Notes: generated by a model from the sequence alone, not told the origin. Counted from the stretch's first letter, positions 21,205-33,054 are shown. The stretch is DNA of 64,000 nt from Eonycteris spelaea (GCA_003508835.1 PUFA01000170.1:2418001-2482000), one strand, 5' to 3'. Made by a program: numbers and translations.

Positions 21205-23530
21205 GTAATAGGCACATTCCTAACAGGAATGACAGCAAATTTCTTATTGAAAACAATGCAAACAAGAAGACTGTGGATTAACGGCTTTAAAGTAATAAAA
21301 AAAACTTTCAATCTAGCAAAAAAATCTTTCAAATATTATAGCAAAATAAAACATTTTCAGATATACAAAAGCAAAAATACTATATCACCAGCAAATCTGT
21401 AATACAAAAAGTGTTAAAGAAAATCGTACAGACAGAAGGAAAATGATACCAGATAGAAATAGGAATCTACACAAACAAGTGAAGAGCACCAGAAATGGTA
21501 AAGAAGTGGGTAAATATTTTTAATTTTAAATTTAAAAATCACTGCAAAATATAATTGAATTTCAAACAAAAATAATAACAATAAATTGTGGGGCTTATAA
21601 TAAATAAATAAATTAATATATATATATATAATGAAAGTGGATGACATCAACAGCACAAAAAGTGGAAGTAGAGAAATAAAAGTAAATTATTATAAAGTTA
21701 TCATATATCATGTGGTTTTACATGATATTACTTAAAGATCAATTGGTTAAAATGTATGTTACATACATTTTAAAAACACACTAAAAAAGACATAATGAAT
21801 AAGCAAATATGAGCTCAAACGGAATTATAAAAACATTAAAGAAAAAACCTCAATCCAGAAAAGAGAAGAAAAGAGAAACAAACATGTGACAAACAGAAAA
21901 CAATTAGCAAGATGTCAGATTTCAACCCAACTATATCAATAAAAACATTAAATACAAATGATCAAAGCACCCCTATTAAAGTAAAAATTTGTTAGATTAA
22001 AAGAAAGACTCAACTTTATGCTGCCTATAAGAAGCCCACTTTAAAGGTAAAGAAGCAGATTAAAAGCAATAGGATGAAAAAAAATATACTTTGGTTACAC
22101 TAATCCAAAGAAAATTGGAGTGATTATATTAATATCAAACACAGAACATTTTAAAGAAAAAGATATTACTAGGGATAAGAAAGGATCATTTCATAATGAA
22201 GTATCTGTCAGTTCATCAAAATAATATAACAATTCTAAAAGTTTATGTACCTAACATCAGAGCTTCATAATATCTTAAGTAAAAACTGATGCAACTACCA
22301 GGAGTAGATAAATCCAGTTAAAGGCAAAGATCTCAATACTCTTCGTTCAACACTTGTTAGAAAAATTACACAGAAATATCAGTAAAAAGACACAAGATTT
22401 GAATAAGTCTATCAACCAAGTTGACTTAATTGATATTTTATAGAACTCTCCACCCAATAATGGCAGAATACATATTCTTTTCAGACACATGAAACATTTA
22501 CCAAGAAATAATTTGAGTTTAGTAAGTTGTATGAATATATGATCAACATATTAAAATGTTTATCTACACCAAGCATACATTTACAAAATATAATTTAAAA
22601 AATATTTTGTAAGTATATAGGAGTAAGTGTAAATGAGTAGAAAAATATACAAGCTATCAGGAAAAATGTAAAATTTATGAAAAATCACTACAGAATCCCT
22701 AAAGAGATACCAGATACATAAATAGAATAATTTGATGCTTTAAGATGTCAAGCTTTCCCAAACAATATGACTTTAAATTAATTTTAATCATAACCCAAAC
22801 AGTTTTCAAGGAATTATACAGCCATAATAATTAGAAGAATCTAGTATTGCTGATGCATAAATAGAAAATTTCACTATTGGTACAGCTTTTAGAGTCCAGA
22901 AATAGACTCACACATAAAAGCAAACTTGATATATGAGAAAGGTGGCGTGGCACATCACAGGGAAATAAATCAGCCTGATGACAGGATATCCATAAGAAAG
23001 AACTGAAATGGAATTGCTACTTTCATCATAAATAAAAATTCACAATGGGTTAAAAACTTAAATATAAAAGACAAATTTTTAAATAAGATTAAATGAGAAT
23101 ATTAATAAATTTGAGTAAAAATTAAATTAACAAAATCCTTCATAAAGAGTGTGGATAAATATGGAGACGTCTTATAGTAGCATTCTAAGTTAATGTACTT
23201 TTTATAAAACAATTTGGCACTATCTCACAAAGCTCAACATTCGCATTACCTACAACCCAGCAATTCCACTCCTACGAGCTTTTGCATAATAGCACTGGGA
23301 TACATGTACAAAAATGTTCATATTCATGAAACAAAGAACAAATCAAATGTTCATCCACAGAAGAGATAAAAAAGTTGTACTATATTCCTATACTGGAATA
23401 TTATACAATCATGAAACATACACTGTAACTACATAAAACAACATGGATGAGTCACAGACAACACTGAGCAAATATCATACGATTACATACAATAAGTGAT
23501 ATTTATAAAACTCAAAAAGCAAGCAAAGTT
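21205..23530 (+). mobile_element. L1M-family L1, plus-strand body
   Basis: Begins in the 3' end of ORF1 ('cttattgaaaacaatgcaaa'), continues through the ORF1-ORF2 spacer ('aggaaaatgataccagatag', then 'aagagcaccagaaatggtaa'), then the endonuclease part of ORF2 (about 21950-22600). Most of the reverse-transcriptase region is missing. From about 22680 the late ORF2 region resumes, followed by 'cccagcaattccactcctac' and 'tccatactggaatatt'-type 3' sequence to about 23520. Many stops and frameshifts; inactive. The family is an L1M subgroup, not pinned down further. Confidence 0.75.
21616..21632. repeat. Short (AT)n tract
   Basis: AT alternation inside the L1 spacer. Confidence 0.8.
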
Positions 23531-24229
23531 TAATAACTTACTGTTCTAATTTTAAGTACTGTTCACATATTTTAATATTAATATGTTACATCATAACCTG
23601 CATCTGTTTTTTACATGGGTTCTTTTATACAGTTCAAATGTTATATAAAACTTGTTAAAATCTATTGTCCTCATTTTTAAATGACATTTAACTTCAAAAA
23701 GGCAGATTAAATTTGCCCTCAGCATCATTTTTCTCTAGTCAAAATCAACCCATTCCATCTCTCCTCAGTAAACATTCCACTTTTTCTGCTCTTCACTTAA
23801 CTCACCTCATTCGATTATCATTCTCCTTAGAGTATAAGCCATAAAAAAAAAAAAAAAAAAACAACCAGAAGTTGTGTTCAAGTAGGTGTTGAGCATTTGG
23901 GAGGGTTACTTTCTAACCATTTCTTGTTATTTTACTGCTTATATATCCCACAACCAAGTGAGTTTTTTGAATAGGAGTACTCTTGCTGACTCATTTTAAG
24001 CACACAGTCAAAGTAATATGTCTCACAGTTGACAGTTTATCATATGCATAATTTATTTTTATCATGTTATTTAGTAGCTGGCATTTATTTGTATTTCAGG
24101 GATCACATAGCTAATTGTGAAAATCGCCTTGAATTATACGTCTACATCTAAAGTGACTAACAATTTCATTCAAATTAAATTAGATGTGTCTGACGTCGAA
24201 CTGATCAATATAGCAAAGAGAGCATCTGG
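23531..24229. other. Unassigned sequence with poly-A
   Basis: Contains an A run of about 19 at 23843-23861. The rest is not recognised. The short open frame starting at 24117 runs into a MIR-like segment and is not a gene. Confidence 0.35.
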
Positions 24230-24475
24230 AATCTTAGGATCTAATCATGGATCTGCCATTGACAAGCAACACACTCTTATTCAAATTAATCTCATACTCC
24301 AAATCTCGGTGTTGTCATCTAAAAAATAAAAATGTTGGTATATGTCTCCCTTAGGTAAACTACTTAATTCTGTTCCTAAAATAAGTTACTTAATGATCTT
24401 TTTTTGTAAAAATCAAATGAAATCATCTCTACTAGATACAAGGGATAGTGTTTGATACTTAGAAATTATTAGCAG
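24230..24475 (+). repeat. Degraded MIR
   Basis: Sense MIR with a broken core: 'catggatctgccattgacaa', 'tcggtgttgtcatctaaaaa', 'aaatcaaatgaaatcatctc', 'gatagtgtttgatacttaga'. Confidence 0.5.
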
Positions 24476-24761
24476 GATTGATATTAAATATTTGGGATAT
24501 TAACTAAAGTCTCCATCCAACTACATTCCTTGTGCTGCCTTTTATCCATTACTATCTATCTCCCTGTCCTCATTTAAGTAGCTTCTTTAAAAGTAAGTCT
24601 TCTTGAGGAGAAAGGACTACAACCTGAACAAATCTATTGGGCTTCTGGATGTTGTTTAAAAATATAGTATTGAAAATAAGGTGCTTGAGTTATTCTGAAT
24701 TCAAAGCGTTTGACCTGAAATGTCATGCAAAAACAATTTACTGGCAGGGGAGAAGCAAGAC

Positions 24762-24818
24762 TATGTGTGTATGTAGGTATGTACATGTATGCATGTGTGT
24801 GTGCATATATATACATAA
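24762..24818. repeat. TG/TA-rich microsatellite
   Basis: Irregular tract of TGTG, TATG and TATA units. It gives rise to short open frames on both strands that are not genes. Confidence 0.85.
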
Positions 24819-24844
24819 AAGACATTTTTCTTATGTTTGATCAC

Positions 24845-26930
24845 TTTAAAAGATATTTGACTGTTTAAAGCAAAAATTATAATGACATATTATGGAGTTT
24901 AAACCATACATATTAATATGTGACAACAATATCACAATGGATAGGCGAAGGGTATGAGAGCATATCATTGTAAGTTCTGAAACTATTAATGAACTAATAT
25001 ATTTTTAATTTAAAGCAGTCTGTGATAAGGTAAAGATGTATATTATAAGCCTCACCTAAAAAGAAAATGATACAACTTATAAGCTAATAGTGGAGATATA
25101 TATAATCATTTATAAACAATTCATTTTAAAAGATAGAAAGAAGAAACAAAGTACAGATAGGAGAAATAGAAAACAACTAGCAAGATAGTAAAGTTATCCA
25201 ATGATATCAATAATTACATAACATGTAAACTGTCTAATCACTCCAACTGAAAGAGGTTTTCAAAAATTGGATAAGAAAGAAAAACCTAACTCTATGGTGT
25301 CTATAACTATATGACTATACTTAAAGTATATGTTTAAGTATAAAGACAAGGATAAGTTAAAAATAAAAATATTTTTAAAATATTGCAAATAATAAGAAAA
25401 AGATCTGGACTGGCTATATTAATATTGGAAAAAATAAATTTCAGAACAAGGTTCTGAATTACTAGAAATAAAGAAGATATTACATAATAATAACTGGGTA
25501 AAATTCATCAAGAAGACAAACCATTCATAAATGTCACTAGATAAAAGTCTATAAAATATATGTAATAATTTATATTATTATATTTATATTTTATAATAGT
25601 TCTAGAATGTATTATATAATACATGTTATATGTAATGTTTATATAAATAACTACCATAAACATAATAATATCAAAATTATTAAATACCTAGGTATTTAAT
25701 GGGGTAATCTGATGATAACCCCAACAAAACAGGTGCAATATTTGTATACTTAAAACTATAAATTATTAACTAAAAAATAAAAAACCTAAATAAAATGAAA
25801 TACCATATTCCGTACCATATTCTATACCATATTCTATACCATATTCATGGATTAGAAAACTCAGTATTCTTAGCATTTCATTTATCTCTGATTTGGTCTA
25901 TAGATTCAATTCAATCTCACTCAAAATCCCAAACAAATATATTTTTTGGTAGAAATCAACAAGATGTTTCTAAAATTTAGATGGAATAACTAGAATAACT
26001 TGAAAAAGAATAAAGACAGATTTCTTGATGCCTAGAATTAACATAAACTGCAAAGGACTGTCATATGGAACAATAGAACAGAATGGAGCATGCAGAAATA
26101 AACAGATACACACATAAGCTATTAATTTTTGAACAAAGTTGCCAAGGCAGTTCAAAGAATAAATAATAGACTTTAAAAAAATAGTGCTGAAACAATTGAA
26201 CGCACAAGTTAACTTAGAATGGATCACAGACCTTGATGTAAAACCTGAAACTTTTAAAAAGAAACACAGGAGAAAATCTTTGTGATACTGGATTAGACAA
26301 AGATACTTTAGATAGGATAGAAAACTCAGAATCCATAAAAAATTTGACAAATTGGATATTTTCAAAATTTAAATTATTGTTCTTCAAAAGACACTATTAA
26401 GAAAATAAAAAAGGTAAACCACCGATTAGGATAAAATATTGGAAAACATATTTGAAAAATAACTTGTATCCATAATACATGAAGAACTCTCATGACTTAA
26501 AACAAACAACTTTATTAAAAAGTTGGCAAAAGATTTGAACAGGCACTTCATTAAAAAGATCTGATGGTATATAACCAAATGAAAGATGCTCAACATCATT
26601 AGTTATATGGAAATGCAAATTAAGTAAGCAGTGAGGTAACAAAATATATTTATTAGCTAAAATAAAAAGGCGACAACCCCACGTATTGCAGCATGCAGAA
26701 CAACTGGAACTCTCACATGTTGCTCATAGGAATGAAAAATGACACAGCCATTCTGGAAAATAGTTAAGTACTTTCTTACAGATTTAAACATACCTTTACC
26801 ATATGACCAAGAATTCCACTCATAGCCAGTTATCCAAAAGAAAAAAACAACTTATAAACATAAAAAAACCTGTATCTACATGTTGACAGATTCATAAAGT
26901 TATAAACTCCGTATAGTAGAAACAATCAGA
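24845..26930 (+). mobile_element. L1M-family L1, second copy
   Basis: Starts in the ORF1-ORF2 spacer ('tgactgtttaaagcaaaaat', 'gtctgtgataaggtaaagat'), then enters ORF2 ('gaaaacaactagcaagatag') with the endonuclease region to about 25560. After a deletion it resumes near 25790-25850 in the late reverse-transcriptase region ('ttctaaaatttagatggaat'). It then runs through the C-terminal part ('aagatgctcaacatcattag') to 'atatgaccaagaattccact' and stops near 26930. It belongs to the same L1M group as the element at 21205-23530 but differs enough to be a separate insertion. Inactive. Confidence 0.78.
25800..25846 (+). repeat. 12-bp minisatellite inside L1
   Basis: Four copies of ATACCATATTCT (first copy with two changes, last copy partial). 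The unit corresponds to the L1 ORF2 stretch just before 'atggattag', so it is an internal expansion of the L1 sequence. Confidence 0.9.
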
Positions 26931-27318
26931 TTAAACCCATTTTACTGTTCATTGTCATTTAAACAACGTCTTGTAAGTTTTATTTTTCTGGCCAGAAATA
27001 AAAATATGGAGAATATTGGGTTTGAGATTACCCCTTATGGAAAAAAGACTTTTTCTTCAAAACAACAATTACAATAATTTTTCATAAGTTTTCCCATAAA
27101 ACTTCCAGTTGGGTGAAAAGTTTTTCATAACTCATGCATATTATACATACTGTACTTTATTAATAAATAAAAAATTTAAAGAACCTATTATTTTTGAGAT
27201 GTTGTAGATGGTATTAGAGCACCACAGGAACATGTTGATCAAGAAAGGAATTGGGCCAGAGAAAGGAAACAAGAATCTAATTTAAATGATTAGCAATAAG
27301 TAGATGTTATCCTTAAGT
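26931..27318. other. Unassigned sequence between two L1s
   Basis: AT-rich, no named repeat. Its right end supplies the target site duplicated around the next L1. Confidence 0.4.
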
Positions 27319-27334
27319 AATAAAAAATGAACAC
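27319..27334 (+). repeat. Left target-site duplication of L1
   Basis: Sixteen bases, AATAAAAAATGAACAC, repeated perfectly at 31217-31232. This length and A-rich start are typical of L1 endonuclease cleavage sites. Confidence 0.9.
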
Positions 27335-28326
27335 GAGTCAGTGACACCAGGGGCATGGTGGTATGAGAAGTCTCCATGGTCTCTCCTCTTGGACTTACAA
27401 CAAGTTGAACAGCTATAATTCAACAAAGGATTCCCTGTCCAACATACAAACACTTCTGAGAGATATGCACATGGAAACAACTGAAGGTTGATGAATTGGG
27501 GTAAACGGGAAGAGAGAAGGGAGAGGAGGAGAAGGGTACCATGGACACAACCTGGAGTTCACTGAGGGTCTCAGGGAGAGGGGAGAATTCAGGTTGTAAG
27601 TGCACTCTCTATAGCCCTGAGAATTCCTCCCTCGGTGATCAGCATATAATATGGCCGAACACAGCAATCGATCAGGCAGAGAGAGAATACAGAAGTACGA
27701 TGACCGTATTCTAGCGGCCACTATTGCCAGGCAGGAAACAAAGCCATGAAGCCTGGCTGCCTCTCCTCATCCTCTCAGAGCTAGAAGTGGGCCCCAGAAG
27801 AAGATAAATCAGTAAGTATGGGGTTACAGAGCACAATATCTGCAGCCCTGAGAACTGGAGAATAGCTTCTGAACAGCAGACGCCAGCTGCAGCTAATCCT
27901 AGTGACAGGTGTGGAGATACAGGGGTGAGGCGGCTAAGGTCTGACAGTTGCCATTTCTAGGGGTAGAACAAAGCCACAAATGCACAAGTGGCCTTTCCCA
28001 GCCCACCCCACCCTGACGCATTGTGGCTGATCCCAGCAGTATCACCTGGGACACCTCAGACAGTGCAGCATTGCATATGGTTGCAGAGGGCAGTGCTCCG
28101 AACCCCAGTACCCACCATATTCCCCCACAGGGGTGGTGCCCTGAGATAGAAGCAACATGGTCACAGAAAAGATGTCCACATCTCCAGGGAATACAAGTCA
28201 ACTTCCACGAGCCTATAGCAATCTGAGAAACCTGAGCAGTGCAAGAGAAAATAAAATACTCATGCTCTAGTGCCACCTACTAGAAAACAGAAGGAAGACC
28301 TCTTGTCAAGCTGTTAAACAGGTACT

Positions 28327-28385
28327 AGGCCAAAAAAAAAAACAAAAACAAAAAACAAACCAAAAAACAACAACAAAAAAAACCC
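28327..28385 (+). repeat. A-rich tract in L1 5' UTR
   Basis: A runs separated by single C residues just upstream of the ORF1 start. Confidence 0.85.
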
Positions 28386-28439
28386 CAGCAGATTTTATTC
28401 TCATAAATGCCAAGGCAGAGAAATAATCCATCAAATACC

Positions 28440-29407
28440 ATGAACAACCAAGGTAACAAGGCAGCTCAGAAAGAAAATAAAAAATCTCCATGGTTGAGGG
28501 AGAGGGATCTCCAAAAAGCAATCTTAAGGATATGGAAATATGTGATTTAAATGACAGAGAATTCAAAATTAAAGTTCTGAAAAACTCGATGAGATCCAAA
28601 AAAATTCAGATAGGCAGTTTCATGAACACAGAAATAAGATCAGTGAACAAAAGGAGTACTTTACCAAAGATGCTGAAACTTTAAAAAAGAACCAAATAGA
28701 AATTCTGGAGCTGAAGAACTCAATAAGAGATTAAGAATGAGCAAGTGACCTCAGGAAATAGAGTTATCAGATGGAAAAAAGAATTAGTGATATCAAAGAA
28801 AGAAATATAGAAATAATGCAGGTAGAAGAGAGACCAAAGAGTTAAAAAAAAAAAAAAATGAAAGAACTCTACAAGAACTATCTTGCCCCATCAGAAAGAG
28901 TAAAATAATAGGTATACCAGAAGGAAAAGAGAGGAAGAAGGGAACAGAAAGCCCATTCAAATAACTGATGAAAACTTCCTGAACCTACTGAAAGAATTAG
29001 ATCCTCAAATCCAAGAAGCAAACAGAACACCTAATTATCTCAACCCAAAAAAGGCCTTCTCCACAGTACAATATATTGAAACTGCCAAAAATTAATGACA
29101 AAATAAGGATTCTCAAGGCATCCAGGGAAAAGAAGACAGTAACCAATAAAAGAAATCCCATTAGATTATTATCAGACTTTTAAGCATAAACTCTATAAAC
29201 TAGAAGGGAGCGGAATCAAATATTCAAACTATTGAAAGAGAAATTACCAGCGAAGAATAATATATCCAGCAAAATCATCCTTTAGATGTGAAGGAGAAAT
29301 AAAGACCATTGCAGACATACAGAAAGCTGAGTGAATTTTCTACCATAAGGCCTGCATTACAGGAAATATTGAAGGGGGTTATTCTACCTGAAACAAAAAG
29401 ACAATAA
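28440..29407 (+). pseudogene. L1 ORF1 relic (RNA-binding protein p40-like)
   Basis: The ATG at 28440 gives a start of MNNQGNKAAQKE, which matches the MNNQSDKASQKE start of the other large L1 in this window. ORF1 proteins are RNA-binding coiled-coil chaperones needed for L1 retrotransposition. Here the frame shifts near 28490, after which an open stretch includes DMEICDLNDREFKIK. Further stops and shifts follow. The C-terminal reading ends PALQEILKG...TKRQ and a stop at 29405-29407. Length of about 970 bp is normal for ORF1. Not functional. Confidence 0.75.
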
Positions 29408-29790
29408 TACAAAACTAAGAAAAGATTACAGACAGACAGAAGTAGAAATTGCAACTCTTATTCAAAGAGGGTATTAAACACTTAAAGTTATATAATGGTT
29501 AAAGAAGATAAAAACATTTTAAAAAGAGAAGACAACTAGCTACTTTAACTCAAAAATAAACTCACAGCATTAATAGAGATAATTTGTGACAGCACAAACA
29601 GAAAAGGGAGCAGGGAAAAGTCTAAACATGTAAGAGGTGATGGAGATAAGACTGATGCAGAAAAAAAGGACTACTGTATATACAAAACAAGAGGAAACAG
29701 TGGAAAAAGTAATGCTACCAAGCTAAAATAACAGAAACACAGGATGAAGAAACAATAAAGACACAGAGCTACCAGAAAACAAAAAATAAA

Positions 29791-30960
29791 GTGGCTATAG
29801 AAAATCTTCATATATCAGTAATTACCCTAAATGTTAATGGACTGAACTCACCAATCAAAAGACACATTAGCAGATTAGATCAAAAAAACAAAACCCAACC
29901 ATTTGCTACCTTCAGGAGACACAGCTGCAAGGACAAATACAGACTCAAAGTGAAAGGGTGGAAAATGATAGTTCAAGCAAGTGGCATCTAGAGAAAAGCA
30001 GGTGTAGCTGCACTTATATATGGCAAAATAGATTTTAAGATATAAAAAGGTAATAAGAGACAAAGGTGAACAATTTACAATGATAAAGGGGACAATATAT
30101 CAAGAATACATAACATTTGTAAATATATGTGCACCCAATCAGAACACCAAAATATTTAAAGCAACTACTAACAGAACTGAAAGTCCTACAAACCAAAAGA
30201 AACCGTGAATAAAACAAAGAATAGGAGAAGGTATTTGCAAGCAACACCTCTGATAAGGGGCTAATACCCAAAATATATAAAGAACTCACATAACTCAACA
30301 ACAAGAAACAAAACAATCCAATTAAAAACTGGACAGAGGACTTCAACAGACATTGCTCCCAAGAAGACATATGTACAGCTGAACAATATATGAAAAGATG
30401 CTCAACCTTACTAGCTCTTAGGGTAATGCAAATCAAAATAACAAGCTACCATCTCACACACTTATCCTGTTGATAATAGAATGACTTATCAACAAGACAA
30501 GTAATAAGTGTTGCAGAAGTTGTGGAGAAAAAGGAACTTTCATACACTGCTGGTGAGAATGTAAATTGGCAGAGCTGCTATGAATAAGCACAAAGATTTC
30601 TCAAAAACTGAAGAACAGAATTACCATATAACCCAGCAATCCCTCTTCTGAGTGTCTAACTGAAAAATTTGAAAACATTTATTCGTAAAGGTATATGTAC
30701 CCCTATGTTCGGAGCAACATTATTCTTGTGGCCAAGACATGGAAACAACAGAAGTGTTCTTTCATAGGTGACTGAATAAAGAAGATGTGGTATACATACA
30801 CACACGTACACACACACACACACGCACACACACACACTGGAATATTACTCAACCATAAGAAAAGATGAAAGACTGTCATTTGCAACAACATGGATAGATC
30901 TTGAGAATAACATGCTAAGTGAAATAAGTTAGATGGAAAAAATTGAGAATCGTATGATTT
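29791..30960 (+). pseudogene. L1 ORF2 relic, reverse transcriptase deleted
   Basis: ORF2 encodes an AP-type endonuclease followed by reverse transcriptase. The start codon position holds GTG at 29791 where the related copy has ATG, followed by AIENLHISVITLNVNGLNSP. The conserved Asn of the endonuclease N-terminus lies in the NVNGLN motif. The next conserved block (QET-H) is frameshifted near 29905. After about 30187 the sequence jumps to the C-terminal region ('gaaaccgtgaataaaacaaa' onwards). The catalytic FxDD region is absent. Ends near 30960. Confidence 0.75.
30793..30838. repeat. (CA)n microsatellite in L1
   Basis: CA repeats with a CGTA and a CGCA interruption, inside the L1 ORF2 end region, at the point where related copies read 'tggtatatac'. 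Confidence 0.92.
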
Positions 30961-31216
30961 CACTCATATGTAGGATGTAAAACTGAAGGCAACAAAGAAA
31001 TGAGACAAACAAAAACTCATAGACACAGACAACAGTATAGTGGTTACCAGAGGGAAAGCGAGGTGGAGAGGAGTAGAAAAAAGATAAAGGCAGTCAAATA
31101 TATGGATAGAATATCTGTCTTTGGGTAGTGAACTCACATTGCAATATACAGATAATGTATTATAGAACTGTACATTTGAAATCTATATAATTTTATTAAC
31201 CAATATCACCCCCCAA

Positions 31217-31232
31217 AATAAAAAATGAACAC
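31217..31232 (+). repeat. Right target-site duplication of L1
   Basis: Perfect copy of 27319-27334, directly after the L1 3' end. Confidence 0.9.
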
Positions 31233-31687
31233 TTCTTAGAAGGAATAATCATAGCCAATTTAATGCCTATAATATAATAATTTTTAAAGAAATGTTCATA
31301 AGTGAATAAATTCAATCTAGGAGAATGGCATAATAGTGGGCAAAATTTTTTCAGATATAATTAAAAATATTAGCTGCATGCACAACATAGTGATGAACCT
31401 GAGTCAAGTATTTAAAAATACTACTTCAGGAGAAATCCTCATTCTCTTCTCTTCCATTTATAACGTTCCAGTTTCTGATGAGTTTGATACAAAGGAAGCT
31501 GTGTTTAACTGCGCCGTGCACAAAGTGAGCACTTGCTTTCATTTCATTTGGTGACTCCAGTTGTGTCTGCAAAAGGAAAACTGAACCGTTTGCCCCGCTG
31601 TCTTTATTTTAAGGCATAAAGTGGAGTTATACTTTAGTAGAAAGTTGCAATTTTCTCCTCTTTGGTTTCCAATGTAGCTGCCTATAA
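31233..31687. other. Unassigned sequence
   Basis: No repeat or gene recognised. A 72-codon open frame at 31336-31554 has no recognisable motif. Confidence 0.35.
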
Positions 31688-31875
31688 TCATTCTGTTCAA
31701 TATGGTAGCCACTAGCCATATGTAATTATTTAAATGAATTAAAGTTAAATACAAATTAACTTCTTCAGTTGAACTAGCCCCATGTTAAATGCTCAAAAGC
31801 CATAGGTAGTAATACCTACTCCATTGGACAGTGCAGATTATAGACTTTTTCCATCATCACAAAGAGTTCTAATAG
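31688..31875. repeat. hAT-Charlie MITE (MER3-like)
   Basis: Starts with 'ctgttcaatatggtagccac' and 'tagccatatgtaattattta', and ends with 'attggacagtgcagattata' then 'tttttccatcatcacaaaga'. This is the internally palindromic layout of a common non-autonomous hAT element. The subfamily name is from memory. Boundaries are approximate and the target duplication was not resolved. Confidence 0.65.
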
Positions 31876-32334
31876 TCATCTCTGATCTTGCATCAATAAC
31901 TTCCATCTAAAAGTACCTACTTAAAATAACGATACTCTTCCTCAACTGTTAAACTTCTCCCTGTTCCTTCCTCTATAATGTCCTTATTTTTGCATCCAAT
32001 TATTCATCATGATACTTGGACTAAGGAAGTGTCTGTATAAGGTATATCTACTCCTTTAAGGTTTCCATCTATAATGAAATCAGTTAGCATTGAAAATGAT
32101 AGACTTTCTAAAATGGATCATTGCCTCTCCTCCTGCCAGAGCCCTACTCTGAGATGGAAGCTTAAAACATCATGAAATGAAACTAACAATGTTAATTCCA
32201 ATTGTGCTACATAAAAGTATCATTAAATGGATTGAATACTGGATGAAAGTCTGAAAGTCTATGAGTAGAGAAAAGGTAAAGTTCTATTTCCAGTTGAGGT
32301 TTGGCCTCTATAAGGCTGCCAAAAAGTTCTTTGC
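31876..32334. other. Unassigned sequence
   Basis: Nothing recognised. Possibly more of the L3 element lies just upstream of 32335, but it cannot be traced. Confidence 0.35.
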
Positions 32335-32475
32335 TCAGCTTGGTTTTATTTAACAACTTTATTAATGATTTGGAAAGAGGTGTAAACAAGTTCTTAATAA
32401 AACTCATTGATGAAGCTGATTGGGGAGTGTTAGAAACGCAACTGGTGGCAAAGAAATTACCTAATGAAATGCGGA
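32335..32475 (+). pseudogene. LINE L3/CR1 reverse-transcriptase relic
   Basis: The plus-strand frame reads LVLFNNFINDLERGVNKFLI followed by KLIDEADWGVLETQ. CR1-clade LINEs have VLFNIFINDL...IKFADDTKLGG at this point of the reverse transcriptase, so this is the region around the catalytic aspartates. The FADD position here reads LIDE, so the catalytic pair is damaged. The frame stays open for 63 codons (32301-32492), probably by chance. A fossil of a very old LINE family; no flanking parts could be extended with confidence. Confidence 0.6.
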
Positions 32476-33054
32476 GAGTGGTGAACGATTGACAAAAGCA
32501 ACTCAAATTATATTCTACTTTGTATAAATTAATGTTCAATATTAAGAATGACTAATTCAAAACAAGAGTGCTCAATGCAGATATAAGGACAAGAGTTTCT
32601 GGCTTTTGAAATATTAAATTCTGCAATATTCTTACAAAGGAAACAATGGTTTCTATTTTCTTTGGTTGAAGTTGTATTATCTGATATAGACAAAAATTAA
32701 TAATTTTAGCCATGGCACTATCATTCTAGGTATGCCTAGTTAATCAATAAGCAATAAATTGGAATAATTTTTTTTTTTTTTTACTGAACTGATCATCAGG
32801 TTATGTTTTTGAGTTTGGTTATGTGTATGTGCAAAGAAGCACACACAAAATGCACTTGTAACTAGAAACATTATTGTCTCTTTTATTAATACTGCTTTAT
32901 AAGGAACTCTAGCATATATTGAGAATACATATATTTGGTTATACTTTTTTACAAACTATATTCTCTTATCCTTAATTTCATTCAACAAAGAATAATAATA
33001 AAGAAAACCTTCTTATTTTATATTTATTGTTATAGATATATTTTGATGTTATAT
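32476..33054. other. Unassigned sequence with poly-T
   Basis: T run at 32768-32782; otherwise nothing recognised. Confidence 0.35.

Larger units (their letters stand above)
27335..31216 (+). mobile_element. L1 with intact ends but internal deletion
   Basis: A single L1 insertion bounded by 16-bp direct repeats. It has a 5' UTR of about 1.1 kb (27335-28439, relatively GC-rich), an ORF1 relic, a spacer, the start of ORF2 and the ORF2 C-terminus. The 3' UTR ends in 'ttattaaccaatatcacccc'. About 2.6 kb of ORF2, including the whole reverse-transcriptase core, is missing at about 30187-30194 when aligned to the L1 at 50.3-56.5 kb of this window. A CA microsatellite lies in the 3' part. The element cannot be autonomous. 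The 3' end type is that of younger L1s of Laurasiatheria. Confidence 0.85.

Noticed and set aside
25970..26365. 131-codon minus-strand frame
   Set aside because: It lies antisense within an L1 ORF2 relic and shows only A-rich L1 sequence read backwards.
27413..28276. Overlapping frames in a GC-richer patch as a gene
   Set aside because: The patch is the L1 5' UTR, placed by the target duplication at 27319-27334 and the ORF1 start at 28440.
30035..30436. 133-codon minus-strand frame with hydrophobic stretches
   Set aside because: It is antisense of the L1 ORF2 relic across its deletion joint. Hydrophobicity results from reading A-rich coding sequence in reverse.
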